Made by a program: the position numbers and the translations under genes. From Methanobacterium aggregans (GTDB taxonomy: Archaea > Methanobacteriota > Methanobacteria > Methanobacteriales > Methanobacteriaceae), in assembly GCF_017874455.1 (NCBI RefSeq), contig NZ_JAGGLN010000002.1, forward strand, positions 372,001-436,000: a stretch of 64,000 nucleotides of DNA. The letters are read 5' to 3'. Positions 58,674-64,000 of the stretch are shown in pieces. A model generated the notes under the pieces. The model was not told the origin of the DNA. It ran no database searches and saw only the letters and a list, made by a program, of their open reading frames with translations. The number at the start of each line of letters is the position of its first letter. Position 1 is the stretch's first letter.

Positions 58674-59579
58674 ATGATAACCATACTTTCAGGTGGAACA
58701 GGCACCCCCAAGCTCATACAGGGAATTATGCAGATTGTAAACCCTGAAGAGATTACTGTGATTGTTAACACCCTTGAAAACTCTTATTTTTCAGGTGTTT
58801 ACGTTGCAGCAGACCTAGACACAGTTATGTACACCCTTGCAGGTCTTATAAATGAGGAAACATGGTATGGAATTAAAGGTGATACATTTATTACACATGA
58901 AACTTTAAAGGAGATCAAATGTCCTGAAACCCTTAAAATTGGGGATAAAGACAGGGCAACAAAGATACAGAAAACCCTCCTCATGAAAAAATATTCCCTT
59001 TCAAGGGCCGTTGACATACAAAGAACCGCTCTGGGCATTAAATCTCGTATTATTCCCATGAGCAACCAGAATTCCAATATAACCATTGTGACAGATGAGG
59101 GAGATATGGAATTTCATGAGTTCCTCATTGAAAGATCAGGAAAGCCTGAAGTTCTGGATATTCAATACAACACGGTTGAACCATCACCGGGACTTGTTGA
59201 ATCCATTGAAGAAGCAGATATGGTTGTTTTAGGACCTTCAAATCCAGTTACATCCATAAAACCCATAATATCCATGGATGGTGTTGTTGATGCACTTAAA
59301 AAAGCTCATGTTACTGCAGTTTCTCCAATAATTGGAGGTGCTCCTGTAAGTGGTCCTGCAGCGAAGTTTATGAGTGCACTTGGATATGAGGTTTCATGTT
59401 CTGGTGTTGCTTCTCTTTATGGTGACTTTTTAGACAGATTTATTATTGATGTTGAAGATGGTAAGTATAAGGAAAAAATAGAAAGACTAATATCGGATGT
59501 TGTTGTAACAAACACAAACATGAGAAACATCGGAAATAAATTGATGTTAGCCAGAAGTATTTTGGGTGAAATTTTATGA
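58674..59579 (+). CDS. cofD: 2-phospho-L-lactate transferase
   Basis: The nucleotide loop at the start, ITILSGGTGTPKLIQGI, and the stretch VVLGPSNPVTSIKPI are diagnostic for CofD, which joins lactyl phosphate to the deazaflavin Fo. AGGATCC lies upstream of the ATG. The last codons overlap gch3 by four bases (ATGA). Confidence 0.94.
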   Translation: MITILSGGTGTPKLIQGIMQIVNPEEITVIVNTLENSYFSGVYVAADLDTVMYTLAGLINEETWYGIKGDTFITHETLKEIKCPETLKIGDKDRATKIQKTLLMKKYSLSRAVDIQRTALGIKSRIIPMSNQNSNITIVTDEGDMEFHEFLIERSGKPEVLDIQYNTVEPSPGLVESIEEADMVVLGPSNPVTSIKPIISMDGVVDALKKAHVTAVSPIIGGAPVSGPAAKFMSALGYEVSCSGVASLYGDFLDRFIIDVEDGKYKEKIERLISDVVVTNTNMRNIGNKLMLARSILGEIL

Positions 59580-60340
59580 TTCAGATGACTTTAATTCAAA
59601 TTGATAACTACGGCCCATGGACCGTGACTCCCACACCAAGGGCAGAGGCAGATCTTCAGATACTGCAATCAGAGCTATATGCAGACCTTCAAAGACAATT
59701 TGCAGCAAAAGGAGGTCTCGTTTTCTTCACCCGGTTTGATAATATGCTAGCGGTGACAAACGGCGTTGATATGGAAGACCACCGCAGAATCCAGAAATCC
59801 ATAGGAAACAGGTACCCCATAACAGTCAGTATGGGCGTTGCAACAGCAGAAACACCCTATGATGCACAGAGCAAGGCAACTGCAGCTCTTCAGAACTATG
59901 GAGGGGCTCAGTCCGAGGAGCGAAAGGAGATACTCGCAATAGACAGCCTCGTTAAGAAGGAAGAAAGCTTTGTTCAAATTGCACACATCGACATAAATGG
60001 AATTACAGATACACTTACAGATATAATGCCTGCATATGATACTAGTTTTATTGTGAATCGTGTTCAACACTTTTTAATGAAAAAATTGATTGAAAAAGGT
60101 TCTCTTTTGTTCTTCATAGGCGGAGACAACTTCATGTCCCCCTGTAATGGATTAACACCAGAGGGACTTCTCAAGATCATAGAAGAAATTAAGGACGAAA
60201 TAAACATAGCACTTAAAGCTGGTGTTGGAAAGGCTCCAAGCGCTGAAAAAGCTGCAAATCTTGCAGATCTTGGACTTGAGGAAATAAGGGGCGGTTTCAC
60301 CTACAACCTAGTCCATGTTATGAAGGAAGCCCAAGGATAA
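59576..60340 (+). CDS. gch3: GTP cyclohydrolase III (archaeal)
   Basis: The N-terminus IQMTLIQIDNYGPWTVTPTP is characteristic of the family, together with FFIGGDNFMSPCNGL. The enzyme opens the GTP imidazole ring to start riboflavin and Fo synthesis, which fits its place after cofE and cofD. It overlaps cofD by four bases. Confidence 0.93.
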   Translation: MIQMTLIQIDNYGPWTVTPTPRAEADLQILQSELYADLQRQFAAKGGLVFFTRFDNMLAVTNGVDMEDHRRIQKSIGNRYPITVSMGVATAETPYDAQSKATAALQNYGGAQSEERKEILAIDSLVKKEESFVQIAHIDINGITDTLTDIMPAYDTSFIVNRVQHFLMKKLIEKGSLLFFIGGDNFMSPCNGLTPEGLLKIIEEIKDEINIALKAGVGKAPSAEKAANLADLGLEEIRGGFTYNLVHVMKEAQG

Positions 60341-60640
60341 GAATTGGATATGTTCAGGTGAAAGGTTGAAAAATACCTTAAATTCCTTTTTTACTCTTTT
60401 ATTAATTTTTGTTTATGCCAAAAGTCTAATTAAAAATTGAATAAAATGAAAATGATGTGTAAAGAAAGATAAATAAAACTGATTAACACGATTGGTTAAA
60501 AGTTAAAAGGATATTTTCTGAATTATATTCAAAAATGTATTCACTTGATAACTGCAGTCTTTCCTCAGGTAAGTCTTAACTAAAAAAAGGATTGTGAATC
60601 TTTTTAATTTAAATGATCCTTGAATTTATTATTTTAAGTC
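60341..60640. other. Intergenic region before the TIM-barrel gene
   Basis: About 300 AT-rich bases; no gene is supported. It holds the end of the gch3 transcript and the promoter of the next gene. Confidence 0.5.
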
Positions 60641-60650
60641 AGGTGGTTTT

Positions 60651-61385
60651 ATTGAAGTACTAGCACCCATGGCAGGTATAAGTAATGGTAGATTCTGCAG
60701 AAAAATGTCTTCATACGGCTTTGACATGCTTACACTTGGAGGTTACAGTGCAGATGATATCTCTGCAGAGGCCGGACGTAAAATACTCCAGAGAGGCAGA
60801 CCAGAATTTGACATGGACCCATCCAACCTTCCCTCCCACATAGAGAAAGAGATAAAAATTATCAGAGAGGGAAATCCTTGGGAAGGTCTTGTATCTGTTA
60901 ACCTCAGGGCAGCTTCTCCAGAACCCATGATACCCATCTCAAAGCTGGACTTTGTGGATGTTGTTGAGATCAATGCCCACTGCAGACAGCCAGAGCTGGT
61001 TGAAGCAGGCTGTGGTCAGAGCTTACTAATGGATCCAGAGGTACTTCATGAATTCACATCCCATGTTGTGAAGAAGGGAAAAAGCAGTGTTTCTGTTAAG
61101 TTAAGGGCAAATGTTCATGGTGTTGATGATCTAGAAATTGCGGGTGCTGTTGAAGATGCAGGTGCAGATTATCTCCATCTTGATGCAATGAAACCTGGAT
61201 TTAACTCTGCAGATTACGAACTGGTGCGTTCCATTAAGGATGCTACAGACATATTTCTCATAGGCAACAATTCCATCGTTGATCTGGAGTCTGCAAGGAA
61301 GATGATGGCTGCGGGTGCAGACGGAATATCCATTGCAAGGGCTGCAATATCTGGAATTCTCAAATTCGATCTGTGGGATATATAA
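60651..61385 (+). CDS. TIM-barrel protein related to dihydrouridine synthases (MJ0144-like)
   Basis: The protein begins IEVLAPMAGISNGRF, the LAPMAG strand of dihydrouridine synthase-like flavoproteins. The end is AAGADGISIARAAI. Between the stop codon at 60621 and this motif there is no ATG, GTG or TTG; AGGTGG (60641-60646) is followed by four T bases and then ATT (60651). ATG 60669 would start at the Met inside the motif and lose most of its strand. I infer an AUU start. It lies about 100 bases before atwA. Confidence 0.75.
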   Translation: MEVLAPMAGISNGRFCRKMSSYGFDMLTLGGYSADDISAEAGRKILQRGRPEFDMDPSNLPSHIEKEIKIIREGNPWEGLVSVNLRAASPEPMIPISKLDFVDVVEINAHCRQPELVEAGCGQSLLMDPEVLHEFTSHVVKKGKSSVSVKLRANVHGVDDLEIAGAVEDAGADYLHLDAMKPGFNSADYELVRSIKDATDIFLIGNNSIVDLESARKMMAAGADGISIARAAISGILKFDLWDI

Positions 61386-61491
61386 GAAATGGGGTCAAAA
61401 ATAAATAGGAACCAGTGTTAATTAAAATATATATAAATGATCCATCAAATTAAGAATATATATTCATTATAATTTATTGAAAGGTGGTTGC

Positions 61492-63087
61492 ATGTCGTTT
61501 ATAGAATTGGAAAATGTTACTAAAACCTTCGATGGTGTAAAAGTTCTAAAAAATCTGAGCATGACCATAAACGAGGGAAAAGTTCTGGGTATTCTTGGTA
61601 GAAGTGGTTCCGGTAAATCCGTACTGATAAACATGCTCAGGGGAATGAAGGAGTACAAACCCGACGAAGGCAGGATCTTTTACACGGTGGCTCTATGTCC
61701 AGGGTGTATGAGGGTTGAAGCCCCATCCAAGGCTGGAACTAAGTGTGGATGTGGATGTGAATTTGGACTTGAAAAGGTTGATTTCTGGAACTCTGACAGA
61801 AAACTCTTTGCAGCCATTAAAAGAAGGATTTCAATAATGCTGCAGAGGACCTTTGCACTTTATGAGGATGACACAGTTATAGACAACGTTATAAAATCCA
61901 TTGAAGGCCATGAATACGAGGAAAGCACCTACATGGCAATAGACCTCCTTGAAATGGCCCAGATGACCCACAGGATCACCCACATAGCCAGGGATCTGAG
62001 TGGTGGAGAGAAGCAAAGGGTCGTGCTTGCAAGGCAGATAGCAAAGGAGCCTATGCTTTTCCTTGCAGACGAACCAACAGGTACACTTGACCCTAAAACA
62101 GCTGAACTCATACACGAGGCTCTTATTGAAGGTGTTAAGGATAAGGGAACCACCATGGTTATAACATCCCACTGGCCAGAGGTTATGAAAAAACTCTCAA
62201 ACTACGTTATCTGGCTTGAAAAGGGAGAAATAATTGAGGAAGGCAAACCAGAAGAAGTTGTGAAGAAATTCCTTGAACAGGTACCTTTACCTGAGAAGAA
62301 GGAAGTTTACCAGACAGGAGGCCCAATAATCCAGATGGAAGGGGTCAAAAAACATTACTACTCCATAGAAAGGGGAGTTGTCAAGGCAGTTGATGGAATA
62401 GACCTCAACGTTAACGACAGTGAAATATTTGGAATTGTTGGATTAAGCGGTGCAGGTAAAACAACCCTTTCAAGGATACTCTATGGATTAACAGAACCCA
62501 GCAGTGGTAAGATAGAAGTTAAACTCGGGGAGAACTGGGTTGATATGACTGAAAAAGGCCCCTTTGGAAGGGGTCGAGTGAAACCTTACCTTGGAATACT
62601 GCACCAGGAGTACAGTTTGTACCCCCACAGGAACGTGCTTGGAAACCTTACAGAGGCAATAAGCCTGGAACTTCCAGCAGAATTTGCACATATGAAAGCA
62701 CTGTACGTTCTCAAAGCAGTTGGATTTGATGAAGATTACGCTAAAAATATATTGAAGAAATATCCTGATGAACTGAGTGGTGGAGAGCGTCACAGAGTTG
62801 CCCTTGCACAGGTGCTCATAAGGGAACCTAAGATAATCATTCTGGATGAACCAACAGGTACCATGGATCCAATAACAAGGGTTCAGGTAACAGATTCTAT
62901 AAGAAAGGCACGGGATGAGCTTAGTCAGACTTTCCTGATAATATCCCACGATATGGACTTTGTTCTTGATGTGTGTGACAGAGCAGCACTTATGCGTGGT
63001 GGGAAAATTCTGAAAGAGGGAGATCCTCATTCAATTGTGGAAGACCTCACACCAACTGAGAAGGAAAAGATGCTTACGGAGGAATAG
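61492..63087 (+). CDS. atwA: Methyl-coenzyme M reductase activation component A2 (double ABC ATPase)
   Basis: Two ABC domains in one chain: Walker A GRSGSGKSVL with signature LSGGEKQRV, and GLSGAGKTTL with LSGGERHRVAL. A Cys-rich insert CPGCMRVEAPSKAGTKCGCG lies between the first Walker A and signature, and probably binds metal. The family helps reactivate methyl-coenzyme M reductase. Start is ATG 61492 with AGGTGG upstream; TTG 61477 overlaps this site. Confidence 0.93.
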   Translation: MSFIELENVTKTFDGVKVLKNLSMTINEGKVLGILGRSGSGKSVLINMLRGMKEYKPDEGRIFYTVALCPGCMRVEAPSKAGTKCGCGCEFGLEKVDFWNSDRKLFAAIKRRISIMLQRTFALYEDDTVIDNVIKSIEGHEYEESTYMAIDLLEMAQMTHRITHIARDLSGGEKQRVVLARQIAKEPMLFLADEPTGTLDPKTAELIHEALIEGVKDKGTTMVITSHWPEVMKKLSNYVIWLEKGEIIEEGKPEEVVKKFLEQVPLPEKKEVYQTGGPIIQMEGVKKHYYSIERGVVKAVDGIDLNVNDSEIFGIVGLSGAGKTTLSRILYGLTEPSSGKIEVKLGENWVDMTEKGPFGRGRVKPYLGILHQEYSLYPHRNVLGNLTEAISLELPAEFAHMKALYVLKAVGFDEDYAKNILKKYPDELSGGERHRVALAQVLIREPKIIILDEPTGTMDPITRVQVTDSIRKARDELSQTFLIISHDMDFVLDVCDRAALMRGGKILKEGDPHSIVEDLTPTEKEKMLTEE

Positions 63088-63088
63088 A

Positions 63089-63565
63089 ATGGTATGGGAA
63101 GATGCACCATCACACGTATGTAGGGGAGGAGACAAGAGGGCGTTGGCTTTCTGCTGTCCGCCTGTAAAACCCTGTCCAATATTGTACGCACTTGAAGATA
63201 CTAAGATCACACCTCAAGAGTACATAGAGATCAAGGAGAAGTTTGGAGAAAAAAGCAGGCTAGGCCAGGGTGAAGGAACCTGTTTCGGTTCACTTGTATG
63301 GTGCTGTAAACCATCAAAACCATGCCCCTTAAGGGATATGGTTATGCGCAGAATAGACATGGATGTTGACGAGTACATGAAGCTTAAAAAGGAACTTTCA
63401 GAGGAACTCGTTGGTAGCGAGGGATCAACACTCCAAGAAAGTGTGAAGGCACTCTCTGAAACCTTCAACATTCCAGAGGATGAAGCCCAGAAGGTCCTTG
63501 CAGAATGTGGCAACGATGTGAAAACAGCTGCCAAAATACTCAGAATGAAGAATCTGGAGTTATAA
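63089..63565 (+). CDS. Methanogenesis-marker-type Cys-rich protein with a UBA-like C-terminus
   Basis: The N-terminal part has two related Cys clusters, CRGGDKRALAFCCPPVKPCP and CFGSLVWCCKPSKPCPLRD, matching the Cys-rich domain called methanogenesis marker 9 (not certain). The C-terminal 45 residues (NIPEDEAQKVLAECGNDVKT, AAKIL) look like a UBA helical bundle. GGAGG (63078-63082) is in front of the ATG and overlaps the atwA stop region, so the two are co-translated. Function unknown; a role with atwA is likely. Confidence 0.8.
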   Translation: MVWEDAPSHVCRGGDKRALAFCCPPVKPCPILYALEDTKITPQEYIEIKEKFGEKSRLGQGEGTCFGSLVWCCKPSKPCPLRDMVMRRIDMDVDEYMKLKKELSEELVGSEGSTLQESVKALSETFNIPEDEAQKVLAECGNDVKTAAKILRMKNLEL

Positions 63566-63566
63566 G

Positions 63567-64000
63567 ATGGGATGGACTCCACTCTTCCTTGAAATGCACC
63601 ATAAAAATGTTTTAGTGGTGGGTGCAGGAGAGGTGGGAGAAAGGAGAGCCAGAAGATTTCTTGAAGCAGGTGCAAGTGTTGTGGTGCTGGGAAGCATTGC
63701 ACCCCGTGAGATCCTTGAACTTGGAGCATCCCTAGAACCAATGGAGGATGCTGCAAAATGGGTTGAATGGGCCGACCTTGTGGTTACAGCAACCCCTGAC
63801 ACTGATTTAAACCAGATGATTGCAGATCTTGCAGGAATTAAGCTGGTCAACAGGGCCGATGCACCACAAAATGGTAACTTCATAGTTCCATCATCTTTTT
63901 TCATAGGCGATGTACAGATATGCATATTCACAGGCGGTAAAAGCCCCCTCATGTCCAAGGAATTAAGAAAAAAGATACAAAAAGTAATAAAAACTGAGGA
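63567..64000 (+). CDS. Precorrin-2 dehydrogenase/siroheme-synthase-like protein, N-terminal part
   Basis: The frame starts at ATG 63567 (GGAG at 63556) and runs off the right edge. The sequence WTPLFLEMHHKNVLVVGAGE then VGERRARRFLEAGASVVVLG is a Rossmann NAD-binding start, with FIVPSSFFIGDVQICIFTGG and SPLMSKELRKKI in the same order as Met8/SirC. It should oxidise precorrin-2 in siroheme or heme/F430-type tetrapyrrole synthesis. It directly follows the Cys-rich protein (one base gap). Confidence 0.85.
   Translation, partial: MGWTPLFLEMHHKNVLVVGAGEVGERRARRFLEAGASVVVLGSIAPREILELGASLEPMEDAAKWVEWADLVVTATPDTDLNQMIADLAGIKLVNRADAPQNGNFIVPSSFFIGDVQICIFTGGKSPLMSKELRKKIQKVIKTE

Overview
The window comes from a methanogenic archaeon of the order Methanobacteriales and most resembles Methanobacterium. 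The evidence is direct. RNA polymerase subunit B is split into two genes (rpoB2, rpoB1) beside rpoA1, rpoA2 and rpoH. There are archaeal EF-1alpha and EF-2 genes, an archaeal MreB, coenzyme F420 genes (cofE, cofD), archaeal-type pterin, flavin and purine genes (mptD, gch3, purO), archaetidylserine lipid genes, and the methyl-coenzyme M reductase component A2 gene (atwA). The DNA is AT-rich. Most starts have GGAGG or AGGTG ribosome-binding sites, and TATA boxes are recognisable.

Layout. 1-14900 is an accessory region: a truncated PAS protein, tiny membrane proteins, zinc-ribbon membrane proteins (one frameshifted), two GyrI-like proteins, and a stress/redox set with MarR, DHA2-type exporter, TetR, ferredoxin-type aldo/keto reductase, metallo-hydrolase, two flavodoxins, and a second MarR with its membrane-protein partner. 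15000-29950, all on the minus strand, is the transcription/translation block: five tRNA genes, rpoH-rpoB2-rpoB1-rpoA1-rpoA2-rpl30e-nusA-rps12-rps7-fusA-tuf-rps10, and a tRNA-Ser. 30250-32440 holds pgk and tpiA. 32800-36350 holds three paralogous secreted transglutaminase-like proteins with lysine/tyrosine-rich stalks. 37000-40500 has taw1, a secreted DUF1002 protein and an unknown membrane protein. 41080-45120 is the 2-oxoglutarate synthase operon korDABC-sucC. 45360-52050 is a mostly cell-envelope stretch with a decayed gene, DUF4013, mptD, sortase, DUF515, and archaetidylserine synthase and decarboxylase. From 52890 to the right edge the genes are on the plus strand: an unknown gene one base before mreB, then rnhB, exbB/exbD, purO, cofE-cofD-gch3, a TIM-barrel protein, and atwA with a cysteine-rich partner and a Met8-like dehydrogenase.

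The most notable signal is in the three transglutaminase-like genes. Each encodes a clear signal peptide that lies upstream of any ATG, GTG or TTG. In all three, the only shared codon correctly placed after GGAGG is ATT. Each 5' leader has an inverted repeat, and each promoter has the same CGTTTTAAATCT element at exactly the same distance from its TATA box. The TIM-barrel gene near 60651 independently shows the same ATT-start signature. Together this suggests AUU initiation, possibly regulated, in this organism.

Four apparent frameshifts, one in a zinc-ribbon gene at 1308 and three in the decayed gene at 45360-45812, all look like single-base losses in or beside short base runs. The long housekeeping genes show none.
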